A DNA stretch of 36,512 bases, taken from assembly GCA_024402995.1 (NCBI GenBank), contig JAKSSR010000007.1, positions 1 through 36,512 of the forward strand, written 5' to 3'. Position numbers and translations under genes: made by a program. The notes under the pieces are model-generated. The model had not been told where the DNA came from and did not search any database. It was given only the letters and a program-made list of their open reading frames with translations. Below are positions 23,533 through 31,601 of the stretch, piece by piece (positions within the stretch are counted from its first letter, which is position 1; every line of letters starts with the position of its first letter). This DNA is from Clostridia bacterium. Lineage in GTDB: Bacteria; Bacillota; Clostridia; Peptostreptococcales; Anaerovoracaceae.

Positions 23533-25145
23533 TCTGCCCAAATTGCAAAACTGAAATTGAAGAAGGCGCCGCTTTCTGCCCCAACTGCGGAAGCGCAATA
23601 ATTAGGGAAGAAGCGCTTGCCGCAGAAGCAGCAGAAGCTGCTGAAGAAGTTGCTGCTGCTGAAACTGCAGCAGAAGAACCTGCCCCTGAAGCTCCCAAGA
23701 AGAGCAAGAAGGGACTCATTATCGGAATCTGCGCCGCAGTTGTCGCCGCCGCCGTTATTGCCGCCGTGGCTGTTTTCGGAAGCAATCCCCTTTCTCTCGT
23801 ATCCGAAGCCGCAAAGAATACTGCAGAGATCCGCAGTGCCAAGGCTAAGGAACTGGGCACTCAGATGAGCGTGGCTCTCAATTACGATCTGACTGATCTT
23901 TCCGCAGATCTTCTGGGCGTTGAACTTCCCGCAAGCGCCGACATCGCTTTTGCCGTTGACGCAGCCGACGTCATGTATGCTCTCAATGCCAGCGTCAGCA
24001 TTAAGGATAACCCCTTTGCAGACGTAAGCGCATGGCTCAGCAAGGACGAAATGGTAGTCAGCAGCGATACTCTTCTTGGAGAATCCTACGGTGTCAGCCT
24101 TGCAGACATGGCCCAGAACCTTCCCGGTTCTGTCCTGAACCCCGAACAGGGACTTTTCACCCAGGAAGAATATGACGTGCTGATGAATTATGCTGAAAAT
24201 CTGGACAAGACAGACGCCTTCATCCTTGATCTGAGCAATGTTATCAACAGCACCTTCGCGGTCACTGCAAACAGTGCAAAGAGCAACAGCAAGGCAGAAA
24301 AGAGCAAGAACGAAGTCGATTTCGGCGGCGAAAAGCTTCAGGCGACCGTCGTTACCGTCACCTTCACCGGCGAGCAGTTTGCCAACATCGTATCTGATAC
24401 TGTTGAATATCTGAAGAATGATGAGTACATTAAGGAAAATCTGAAGAACCTCAGCGAAAACTTCGCGGAACTCTTCGAAATCTATACCGGTCAGCCTGTG
24501 GCAGAAGCTCTCAACAGTTTCAATGAAGGACTGGAAAACTTCGATAAGCAGAATATCATCAATGAGTACGGCAGCGATGAGATCGTTCTCACCGTTGACT
24601 TTACTGTTAACAGCGCAAAGGAACTGGTAGGGATCAAGGGCGACTTCACTCCCGAAGACCTGCACTTTGATTATCAGTGCGGCCCCGACGCAGCCAAGCC
24701 CGTTTATACCGCAGTATCCGTCAAGTACGGCAATGAAGGCGTAAGCACCACTTATACCATTTCCGAAAACAATGACAGCGTCTACAGCGCAAAGGCCAGC
24801 GTAGATGTTGAAGACGCAGTTTCTTTCGATGCTGATATTGACTGGAACAAGGCCAGCGGAGACTTTACCGTCAAGAGCGGAGACATTGCTTTCAAGGCAG
24901 ACGTAAAGAAGAACGGCAGCGTAACCGTTATCGTTCCTCAGGCCATTGAAGGACTTGGTGTGGATGAATACAGCGATTACCTGAATAAGGCAACCATTAC
25001 TGTCAGCCGCAGTGTTGAATTCCCCGCAATCCCCGAATATAAGGATCTTCTGACCATGAGCGCTGAAGAAATCGTAGACATGGCAGACCAGATCGAAGCA
25101 GTTCCCGATACTCTGTTATACGGACTGTACAGCTTCCTGTTCTAA
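23529..25145 (+). CDS. Zinc-ribbon, single-TM protein with a large extracytoplasmic domain
   Basis: A 538-residue protein of unknown function. A cytosolic zinc ribbon lies at the very N-terminus (C3-x2-C6, C17-x2-C20), followed by an Ala/Glu-rich linker (about 28-55), a short basic stretch KKSKKG and one TM helix (about 62-84). The remaining ~450 residues are predicted outside the cell, acidic and alternating in a way that suggests beta structure (for example DLSADLLGVELPASADIAFAV, about 120-140). No catalytic motif was recognised. It is translationally coupled to the ABC ATPase before it (ATGA) and lies nine bases before the first permease, so it probably works with the transporter, perhaps as an outer binding or adaptor subunit. 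Confidence 0.8.
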   Translation: MICPNCKTEIEEGAAFCPNCGSAIIREEALAAEAAEAAEEVAAAETAAEEPAPEAPKKSKKGLIIGICAAVVAAAVIAAVAVFGSNPLSLVSEAAKNTAEIRSAKAKELGTQMSVALNYDLTDLSADLLGVELPASADIAFAVDAADVMYALNASVSIKDNPFADVSAWLSKDEMVVSSDTLLGESYGVSLADMAQNLPGSVLNPEQGLFTQEEYDVLMNYAENLDKTDAFILDLSNVINSTFAVTANSAKSNSKAEKSKNEVDFGGEKLQATVVTVTFTGEQFANIVSDTVEYLKNDEYIKENLKNLSENFAELFEIYTGQPVAEALNSFNEGLENFDKQNIINEYGSDEIVLTVDFTVNSAKELVGIKGDFTPEDLHFDYQCGPDAAKPVYTAVSVKYGNEGVSTTYTISENNDSVYSAKASVDVEDAVSFDADIDWNKASGDFTVKSGDIAFKADVKKNGSVTVIVPQAIEGLGVDEYSDYLNKATITVSRSVEFPAIPEYKDLLTMSAEEIVDMADQIEAVPDTLLYGLYSFLF

Positions 25146-25154
25146 AAGGTATAA

Positions 25155-26351
25155 ATGCAGCTTCTCAAAAGAGATCTAACATTACTGATAAAAGGAATAG
25201 TGTCCGCGATGCTTCTGACAGGCCTTCTTATGCTTGTCTCAGGCCTCGCGGGCCTTTCTGCATTCATAGCGGCGGACGATTTGACGGTCCCTGCCTCTGT
25301 GGCCCTTGTTGACGAGGAAAACAGCCTCATCAGCAGGCTTTGTATTGGAATGGTCGAGAATACCGACTATGCTCGTGAACTCCTGGTTATTGAGAAATGT
25401 TCACGGGATAAGGCCATGGAAGGTCTTGAAAAAGGCTCTTTTGCCGCGGCCATCATCCTTCCAGAAGATTACACCTCAAGAATAATGGTTGGTGAAAGCT
25501 GCAAAGGAACCATAATATTATCTGAAAAAGCCCTGACCATGAAGGAGCTTGTACAGAGGGCCTCTGAAATCGGCGAGCAGCTTATTGCCGCCGGCCAGTA
25601 CGGCGTATTTGCCGGAGAAGACCTGATCCGCTCCGGTCAGTCGCTTACTCAGGGAGATTACGAAAAGTACCTGACTCTCTCTAATGCCGGACTTATAGAC
25701 AAGGCTTTGGATATGGAGGATGGGGCTTTTGAAACTGTAATTCTTCCGTACTCTGCCTTTGGCACCGATACTGTGTCCCATTTTATCCTCTCCTGGGCCT
25801 GCTTCTTTGCAAGCCTCTGCGGGTTGTTTTTCACCGATCTCTACACAGCGGACAGAGGTGAGGCTATACGCGACAGACTGAAAAGCTGCGGAGTCGGAAC
25901 GGTGAGTTTTGTTCTGGGAAAGGTACTCTGGCCCTTTGTTTTCAGGTGCTTGCTCTGGATCGCGGTTATTGCTGCGGCAGGACGTTATACAGCACTTGAC
26001 CTTAGCTTTGGGAATGTACTCTGGTCTCTGACCGGACTCCTCTTATGCACCTGTTTTACCACAGGACTTGCCCTTGGGTTTCCCGGAGGAGCGGCCTGGA
26101 CTGTCCTTCTCCTTTCGGTGGTGGGACTGTTTTTCTGCGGCGCAATAATTCCCCTGCAATATCTTCCCTACGGCTTCTTTACTGTCGGAAAGCTTCTCCC
26201 ATTGGGCGCTTTTGCCGGAACGGTTTCTTCTGTTTTCGGAGGCCAAGGCAGTACGTCCTCACTTATTATTTGCGCCGTATGGGCCGCAGCCTCCATGATA
26301 CTGGCTTTTGCGCAGCTTTCAAAGAGAGAGGGGAGGCCTTCTGAGATATGA
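25155..26351 (+). CDS. ABC-2-type permease (first subunit)
   Basis: Membrane protein of 398 residues with the ABC-2 exporter topology: one N-terminal TM (about 13-40), an extracytoplasmic domain of about 165 residues, then five TM segments (about 210-228, 253-275, 287-310, 313-335, 370-391). The outer loop contains ALVDEEN and MEGLEKGSFAAAIILPEDY, motifs typical of the ABC2_membrane_3 family. AAAGG precedes the ATG. It is coupled to the next permease by ATGA, suggesting a heterodimer energised by the ATPase at 22957. Substrate unknown. Confidence 0.85.
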   Translation: MQLLKRDLTLLIKGIVSAMLLTGLLMLVSGLAGLSAFIAADDLTVPASVALVDEENSLISRLCIGMVENTDYARELLVIEKCSRDKAMEGLEKGSFAAAIILPEDYTSRIMVGESCKGTIILSEKALTMKELVQRASEIGEQLIAAGQYGVFAGEDLIRSGQSLTQGDYEKYLTLSNAGLIDKALDMEDGAFETVILPYSAFGTDTVSHFILSWACFFASLCGLFFTDLYTADRGEAIRDRLKSCGVGTVSFVLGKVLWPFVFRCLLWIAVIAAAGRYTALDLSFGNVLWSLTGLLLCTCFTTGLALGFPGGAAWTVLLLSVVGLFFCGAIIPLQYLPYGFFTVGKLLPLGAFAGTVSSVFGGQGSTSSLIICAVWAAASMILAFAQLSKREGRPSEI

Positions 26352-27322
26352 GACACGTAATATCCCGCCCACTGGCAATCTTTGTACTGTTGCTTATACT
26401 TACCGCGGTCCTTCCCCAACTTGCCGTCAGACTGTCTGACAGCGCCGCTCCGCTTCCTGCCGCCTATTTTGCTGAAGGAGAGGCTGGCCCAGATGCCGCG
26501 AAGCTCTGTTCCTTCTTCGGTGATCTGGAAATGGTTTCTTACGAAAGCAGGGCTGAGCTCGAGAGTGATTTGGAAAAAGGCCGCCTGTCCATTGGTGTAG
26601 TCGTTCCGGCAGACTTTTCCCAACGTCTTGCCGAGGGTGATAGCGATGAAATACTTATACTGCTCGAGGGACGTTCTTCGGTTTTCGAAGCCCTTGAGAA
26701 AACTGAGATCAGCAGCGCTCTCTTTAAGGTCATAGCGCCTTATATCACAAAAGATTCTCTTGAAAATTCCGGATTCACCGTTGATGATGAAGCCGTGTTC
26801 GAAACATATTATTCAATGATCGATTCCGGCAGTCTGTTTACTTTTGAACAGCAGACCGTTGAAGGAACTTCCGTTGAGCCTGTAAGCAGACTTAACCTTT
26901 TCCGACTGGCTCTTGGTCTTTTGCTCTGGCTGACTGTGCTTCTGGGGATCTGTGTTCCCCTTACTGCAAGAGTAAACTCCATTGCTCCTGCCATAGGAAA
27001 GGAAAAGGCGTGGAAATGCCTTGGCATTCCGGCTTTTATCTTCGCCTTTTCAGTTCTTTTTGCCGCCGGAGCGGCATCCTGCATAATTGCAGGTTATAAT
27101 ACATTGATTCTGCCGGTCCTTCTGACAGCGGCACTTATGGGTCTTGCCGGCCTTGTTCTGTGCCTTGTCTTTCCCGGCGGTCACATATGCACCTTAGTGT
27201 GCGTATTCCTCGCGGCCTTTGCGCCTGCCCTTTGTCCGGGACTTACCGATATATCTCTGGTGGTACCCGTGATCGAAAAAATAAGAGTCATATGCCCCGT
27301 TTACTGGCTGTGGCTTTTATGA
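26348..27322 (+). CDS. ABC-2-type permease (second subunit, shorter)
   Basis: Membrane protein of 324 residues, related in layout to the preceding permease: N-terminal TM (about 7-27), outer domain (about 28-185) with LEKGRLSIGVVVPADF matching the LEKGSFAAAIILPEDY block of its neighbour, then four clear TM segments (about 190-212, 232-255, 258-282, 285-305). It ends at VYWLWLL, where its neighbour continues for about 50 residues with a sixth TM, so this subunit lacks the last helix. A 41-base gap then precedes plsX. Probably the second half of a heterodimeric exporter. Confidence 0.82.
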   Translation: MRHVISRPLAIFVLLLILTAVLPQLAVRLSDSAAPLPAAYFAEGEAGPDAAKLCSFFGDLEMVSYESRAELESDLEKGRLSIGVVVPADFSQRLAEGDSDEILILLEGRSSVFEALEKTEISSALFKVIAPYITKDSLENSGFTVDDEAVFETYYSMIDSGSLFTFEQQTVEGTSVEPVSRLNLFRLALGLLLWLTVLLGICVPLTARVNSIAPAIGKEKAWKCLGIPAFIFAFSVLFAAGAASCIIAGYNTLILPVLLTAALMGLAGLVLCLVFPGGHICTLVCVFLAAFAPALCPGLTDISLVVPVIEKIRVICPVYWLWLL

Positions 27323-27363
27323 TAGAAACAATACAATAACTTAATAACATGAGGAGGTAGATC

Positions 27364-28335
27364 ATGAAAATCATTCTCGATGCCATGGGAGGCGACAATG
27401 CTCCTCTGGCCATCGTCAAAGGCGCGGTGCAGGCAGCCCGCAGCCAGGACGACGAGATAGTGCTGGTCGGACCTAAGCAGGAACTTACGGAGATCCTTGA
27501 ATCTGTCGGGACTTCCGGGTTAGTCGGAAAAATCAGTATTTTCCCTGCGAGTCAGGTCATCAGCAACGATGAAGCACCTGTTAAGGCGGTCAAGACCAAA
27601 ACCGATTCCTCGGTAGTAGTCGGGGCGAACATAGTCCGCGACGGCCTTGGCGACGTCCTTCTTTCTGCCGGGAGCACCGGAGCTTTGCTTGCAGCGGGCT
27701 TTATGGTAATAGGCAGACTTAAGGGCATCAGCAGACCTGCTATCTGCAGCATTTATCCCATTCTCGGAAAGCAGCCCTCACTTCTGGCCGATGCCGGAGC
27801 CAATTCGGACTGCAAGCCCGCAAATCTTCTTGATTTTGCTTTTATGGGCAGTGCGTATATGGAAAAGGTCCTTGGACGTGAAAATCCCACAGTAGGCCTG
27901 GTCAATATAGGCACCGAGTCTAAGAAAGGCAATGCTCTTGCTCAGAAAAGCTACGAGCTGCTGGAAAAATCAGGCCTGAATTTTATAGGCAACGTGGAGG
28001 CACGGGACATTCCACGGGGCGTCTGCGACGTTATCGTTGCCGACGGTTTTACGGGCAACGTTATCCTCAAGCTTACCGAGGGAATGGGCATAGGAACTCT
28101 GCGCTATCTGCAGAGCAACCTGGAAGCTGAAGGGGCCATGAAGGCTCTCGGCTCTCTCAAAAAAGAATTCGATTACAGCGAATACGGCGGCGCTCCGATT
28201 TTGGGACTTGCAAAGCCTGTCATGAAAATGCACGGTTCAAGCGATGAAAAAAGCGTTGCTTCAGCCATAAGAGTCGCGGCGGATTTTGCCCGCGGCGGAG
28301 TCATTGAAAAGATCAGCGGGGTGGCAGAAAAGTGA
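27364..28335 (+). CDS. plsX: Phosphate acyltransferase PlsX
   Basis: Converts acyl-ACP and phosphate to acyl-phosphate, the acyl donor for PlsY in phospholipid synthesis; a peripheral membrane protein. The 323 residues begin with the canonical IILDAMGGDNAP. Other conserved blocks are SAGSTGALLAAG (about 99-110), RPAICSIYP (about 122-130), DAGAN (about 139-143) and VADGFTGNVILKL (about 222-234). GAGGAGG lies before the ATG. It is usually followed by fabD/fabG in Bacilli; here it is followed directly by plsY and gpsA. No FapR-like operator was seen in the 41 bases upstream. Confidence 0.96.
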   Translation: MKIILDAMGGDNAPLAIVKGAVQAARSQDDEIVLVGPKQELTEILESVGTSGLVGKISIFPASQVISNDEAPVKAVKTKTDSSVVVGANIVRDGLGDVLLSAGSTGALLAAGFMVIGRLKGISRPAICSIYPILGKQPSLLADAGANSDCKPANLLDFAFMGSAYMEKVLGRENPTVGLVNIGTESKKGNALAQKSYELLEKSGLNFIGNVEARDIPRGVCDVIVADGFTGNVILKLTEGMGIGTLRYLQSNLEAEGAMKALGSLKKEFDYSEYGGAPILGLAKPVMKMHGSSDEKSVASAIRVAADFARGGVIEKISGVAEK

Positions 28336-28934
28336 AATTTGCTTTATTTGTCATAGTCACCTATCTGCTTGGCAGCATAAATCCTTCCATAGTACAGGGA
28401 AGGCTGAAGGGCATAGATATAAAGAAGGAAGGAAGCGGAAATGCCGGAACTACCAATACCCTCAGGGTAATGGGAAAGAAGGCTGCCCTGGTCTCTCTTG
28501 TATGTGACGTACTCAAGGGTGTTATCTCGGTACTTCTCGGTGGCCTTGCGGGACCTTACTGCGCTTATGCCTGCGCTTTGTCTTGTTTCTGCGGACACAT
28601 CTGGCCTGCCTATTATCACTTCAAAGGGGGCAAGGGTGTTGCCACTTGTTTTGGCACCGTTCTTGCGGTCAACTGGAAGCTGGCTCTCATATGTCTCTCC
28701 GCGGTGGTGGTCATTGTACTGATCACCAAGATGGTTTCTGCAGGTTCTATCATCGGCGCTGCTGTTCTTCCGGCAGTTTCTCTTATGATGGAACCGCTTT
28801 TCGTCCCCTTTGCCGCAGCCATGGCTGTCATCATCATCGTCAAGCACCGCAGTAATATTGATAGAATAGTCAACGGCAAAGAATCTAAGTTGTCCTTCGG
28901 AAAGAACAAAAAAGGGAAGAAGGCCGGAAAATGA
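28332..28934 (+). CDS. plsY: Glycerol-3-phosphate acyltransferase PlsY
   Basis: Integral membrane enzyme that transfers the acyl group from acyl-phosphate to glycerol-3-phosphate, giving lysophosphatidic acid. The 200-residue protein has the family motifs YLLGSINPSIV (about 11-21), GSGNAGTTNTLRVMGKK (about 35-51) and KGGKGVATCFG (about 97-107), with about five TM segments and a basic C-terminal tail. The start is GTG at 28332, overlapping the plsX stop (GTGA). It overlaps gpsA by ATGA, so plsX, plsY and gpsA are translationally linked. Confidence 0.96.
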   Translation: MKFALFVIVTYLLGSINPSIVQGRLKGIDIKKEGSGNAGTTNTLRVMGKKAALVSLVCDVLKGVISVLLGGLAGPYCAYACALSCFCGHIWPAYYHFKGGKGVATCFGTVLAVNWKLALICLSAVVVIVLITKMVSAGSIIGAAVLPAVSLMMEPLFVPFAAAMAVIIIVKHRSNIDRIVNGKESKLSFGKNKKGKKAGK

Positions 28935-29836
28935 AAATATGTGTAGTAGGCGCAGGCTCTTTCGGAAGAGCCCTGGCCGGACTTCTGGGGGAAAAATGGG
29001 GAGAAGATTCCGTTTGTCTCTGGAAGAGAGGAGATGATTTTGCTCCTCTCCTCTGCGGCGTGGACTTTGCAGTTTACGCAGTCCCCGCTCAGGCCTTCAG
29101 AGAAGTCTTTGCCGCAAGCATGGTCTGCCTTTCCCCGAAAACTATAGTGATCAATGTTGCTAAAGGTATTGAACTCAACAGTCTTAAAAGACTTTCTCAG
29201 ATAGCTGATGAACTTCGCCCCGAGATTTGCTACGTGGCTCTTTCCGGTCCGTCTCACGCCGAGGAGATCCAACTGGGCCTTCCGACTACGGTCACGGTAT
29301 GCTCAGAAGATGAAGAGGCCGCTCTCAAGGCACAGGATCTTTTCATGACCGAGAATTTCCGCGTATATACAGGTTCTGATATGGCCGGGACCGAGGTGGG
29401 AGGGGCTGTCAAGAATGTCATAGCCCTTGCTGCCGGTATCAGCGACGGTCTGGGCTTCGGCGACAATACCAAGGCTGCTCTTATGACCCGCGGCATGGCC
29501 GAGATTACCCGATTGGGAGTTGCGCTGGGAGCCAGACCTGAGACCTTTCTCGGGCTTACGGGCTTCGGTGACCTTATAGTGACTTGCACAAGCATGCACT
29601 CCAGAAACCGCCGCTGCGGCATTCTTTTAGGACAGGGTGTGCCTGCTTCAGATGCCATTGCTCAGATCGGCATGGTAGTGGAAGGGGCGTCAACTGCCCG
29701 CTCGGCCCTGTGCCTTGCGGAAAAGCTAAAGGTAGACATGCCTATAACCGAGGCTGTGTGTGCCATTCTGGACGGGAAAGCCAGTCCGAAGGAGACGGTC
29801 TGCCGTCTTATGACCCGGGAAAGAAAACCTGAATAA
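28931..29836 (+). CDS. gpsA: NAD(P)-dependent glycerol-3-phosphate dehydrogenase
   Basis: Reduces dihydroxyacetone phosphate to sn-glycerol-3-phosphate for lipid synthesis. The 301-residue protein is somewhat shorter than usual (about 330). It has the nucleotide-binding GAGSFGRALA (about 7-16), LSGPSHAEE (about 104-112), the catalytic-lysine region GGAVKNVIALAAG (about 157-169), GFGDNTKAAL (about 176-185) and GLTGFGDLIVTC. It is the last gene of the lepA operon, followed by a terminator at 29847-29873. Confidence 0.96.
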   Translation: MKICVVGAGSFGRALAGLLGEKWGEDSVCLWKRGDDFAPLLCGVDFAVYAVPAQAFREVFAASMVCLSPKTIVINVAKGIELNSLKRLSQIADELRPEICYVALSGPSHAEEIQLGLPTTVTVCSEDEEAALKAQDLFMTENFRVYTGSDMAGTEVGGAVKNVIALAAGISDGLGFGDNTKAALMTRGMAEITRLGVALGARPETFLGLTGFGDLIVTCTSMHSRNRRCGILLGQGVPASDAIAQIGMVVEGASTARSALCLAEKLKVDMPITEAVCAILDGKASPKETVCRLMTRERKPE

Positions 29837-29846
29837 CGTCAATCTG

Positions 29847-29873
29847 AAGCTTCGCCAAATGCGGAGCTTTTTT
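29847..29873 (+). terminator. Terminator after gpsA
   Basis: AAGCTTCGC (29847-29855) pairs with GCGGAGCTT (29861-29869), with one T-G pair and a five-base loop, followed by a T-run to 29873. It separates the lepA operon from the heat-shock operon. Confidence 0.88.
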
Positions 29874-29895
29874 ATATGAAGATTCTGTGTAGGCC

Positions 29896-29923
29896 TTGAC
29901 ATTATTCCGGGGGAGGCTATAAT
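29896..29923 (+). promoter_or_regulatory. Consensus sigma-A promoter of the hrcA operon
   Basis: TTGACA (29896-29901), a 16-base spacer and TATAAT (29918-29923): both hexamers are perfect. The predicted start near 29930 falls inside the CIRCE element, the standard layout for HrcA repression. Confidence 0.95.
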
Positions 29924-29927
29924 AGTG

Positions 29928-29954
29928 TTAGCACTCAGGGAGATAGAGTGCTAA
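29928..29954. promoter_or_regulatory. CIRCE operator (HrcA binding site)
   Basis: TTAGCACTC (29928-29936), nine bases, GAGTGCTAA (29946-29954): a perfect match to the CIRCE inverted repeat. HrcA bound here would block transcription of its own operon until heat or unfolded proteins inactivate it. Confidence 0.98.
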
Positions 29955-29967
29955 CAGGAGAGCGAAT

Positions 29968-31008
29968 ATGGATCTTAATGAAAGAAAACTGCAGATTCTG
30001 CAGGCCATAATTGCAGATTTCATATCTACGGGCGAACCGGTAGGCAGCAGGACCTTATCCAAGAATCCGGAAATAGAGGTCAGCGCCGCGACCATACGCA
30101 ATGAGATGGCAGACCTTGAGGAAATGGGCTATCTGACACACCCTCATACCTCTGCCGGCCGCATTCCTTCCGATAAGGCTTACCGCCTTTACGTAGATGA
30201 GTTCATGGATACTTCGGACCTTCCCGATGATCGCAAAGAGGCCATACGCGAGAAGCTTTCCGAGACCCGCACCGAGCTGGACGCAACCATTGAACACGCT
30301 GCCGAGCTTCTGTCGGAGATGACTAATCTCACCTCCTTTGCCATTACTCCTCAGGTCAACGAGAACAAACTGAAGTACATTCAGTTTCTCCCCGTAGACG
30401 AAAGGACAGTAGTCCTCATGCTGGTCTCCGAAAAGGGCAAGGTCCTCAATAAGGCCATACGCCTGTCCGTTCCCTATACTGAGGAAAACCTGGAGCTTAT
30501 GAGCAAGGTAATGACCCATAATTACATGGGCAAGACCATTTCCTCCATTATGGCAAGGGACATTATCAAGGACTTTACCAATGACATGTCTTCCCTGGCA
30601 GGCCTTGCCAAGGACGTGGCTCCCAGCTTCATGAAGACTTTGCAGAAAATGCTGGACGTAGACCTTTACATGAACGGCTACACCAACGTTTTCGATCTTC
30701 CCGAATACAGTCAGGATCCGGTGAAGAGCCGCAATTTCCTGCAGCTGCTTGAAAACAAGAGCCACCTGAAGGACGTCATCGTCAACAGAGACGAAGGTCT
30801 GGTCATAACCATAGGCGACGAAAACTCCGAAGACATGCAGGACGTTTCCCTCATTACCGCGGACTACAAGGTCAACGGCAAGCTGGTAGGAAAACTTGGC
30901 GTCATCGGCCCTAAGCGCATGAAATACGGAGAGATAAGCTCGGTCATAAAATACATTTCGGAGAACATAAGTGAAACATTTGAAGTCAAGGGAGAAACGG
31001 ATGACTGA
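29968..31008 (+). CDS. hrcA: Heat-inducible transcription repressor HrcA
   Basis: Repressor of chaperone operons that binds CIRCE; its activity depends on GroEL in known systems. The 346-residue protein has an N-terminal winged helix (about 1-75) with DLNERKLQILQAIIADFI, GEPVGSRTL, SAATIRNEMADLEEMGYL and HTSAGRIPSDKAYRLYVD, all hallmark HrcA blocks, then a GAF-like domain and C-terminal dimerisation region. AGGAG precedes the ATG. It overlaps grpE by eight bases. A CIRCE element lies directly upstream, so it is autoregulated. Confidence 0.98.
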   Translation: MDLNERKLQILQAIIADFISTGEPVGSRTLSKNPEIEVSAATIRNEMADLEEMGYLTHPHTSAGRIPSDKAYRLYVDEFMDTSDLPDDRKEAIREKLSETRTELDATIEHAAELLSEMTNLTSFAITPQVNENKLKYIQFLPVDERTVVLMLVSEKGKVLNKAIRLSVPYTEENLELMSKVMTHNYMGKTISSIMARDIIKDFTNDMSSLAGLAKDVAPSFMKTLQKMLDVDLYMNGYTNVFDLPEYSQDPVKSRNFLQLLENKSHLKDVIVNRDEGLVITIGDENSEDMQDVSLITADYKVNGKLVGKLGVIGPKRMKYGEISSVIKYISENISETFEVKGETDD

Positions 31009-31564
31009 AGAACAGAAGAAGGAAGAACTGAAGGAAGAAAAGACTGAACAGCAGACTGAAGAAACTCCCGAAGAAAACACCTCAGAACCTGAAAATACAG
31101 AAGAGAAAAAAGAAGAAAAGACAGAAGAAAAACCTGCTGAAAAGAAGGAAGAAGACGAGGATCTCAATACCCGTTATATGCGCCTTATGGCTGACTTCCA
31201 GAATTTCAGACGCAGAACGGAAAAGGAAAAGAGCGATATCTATGCTTACGGAAACGAAAAGCTGGTATCCGATATGCTTCCTATCCTGGATAATTTCGAA
31301 AGAGCACTTGCTGCCGCCCCTGAAGGAGACAAATTCACGGAAGGCATGGAGCTCATATATAAACAGATGGTGGACGCCCTCAAGAAGAATAAAGTTGAGG
31401 AAATCGAAGCCGAAGGTAAGGTCTTTGATCCCAACATGCATAACGCAGTAATGCGTCAGGCAAAGGAAGGTGCCGAGAGCGATACCGTCATCACAGTACT
31501 TCAAAAGGGTTATACATTAAACGGCAAGGTAGTCCGTCCCAGCACGGTAATCGTAGCCGAATAA
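31001..31564 (+). CDS. grpE: Nucleotide exchange factor GrpE
   Basis: Releases ADP from DnaK to restart the chaperone cycle. The start is set at the ATG at 31001 ([10 protein letters not shown]), preceded by GGGAG, rather than at 30971, which would lie inside hrcA; this gives 187 residues. The first ~53 residues are a low-complexity Glu/Lys/Thr-rich tail, followed by the coiled-coil helix ([19 protein letters not shown]) and the beta domain ending in [18 protein letters not shown]. The start overlaps the hrcA stop by eight bases. Confidence 0.96.
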   Translation: MTEEQKKEELKEEKTEQQTEETPEENTSEPENTEEKKEEKTEEKPAEKKEEDEDLNTRYMRLMADFQNFRRRTEKEKSDIYAYGNEKLVSDMLPILDNFERALAAAPEGDKFTEGMELIYKQMVDALKKNKVEEIEAEGKVFDPNMHNAVMRQAKEGAESDTVITVLQKGYTLNGKVVRPSTVIVAE

Positions 31565-31601
31565 AACAGTTAATAATTCATATTTTACCGGAGGTAATAA
31601 A

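Noticed and set aside
27323-27363. FapR or internal promoter upstream of plsX
   Set aside because: No FapR-like palindrome and no -35/-10 pair could be seen in the 41 bases; only the GAGGAGG ribosome binding site is clear.
30055-31167. 370-codon minus-strand frame opposite hrcA and grpE
   Set aside because: Serine/Phe-rich N-terminus is just the complement of the Glu/Lys-rich grpE tail; hrcA and grpE are unambiguous on the plus strand.
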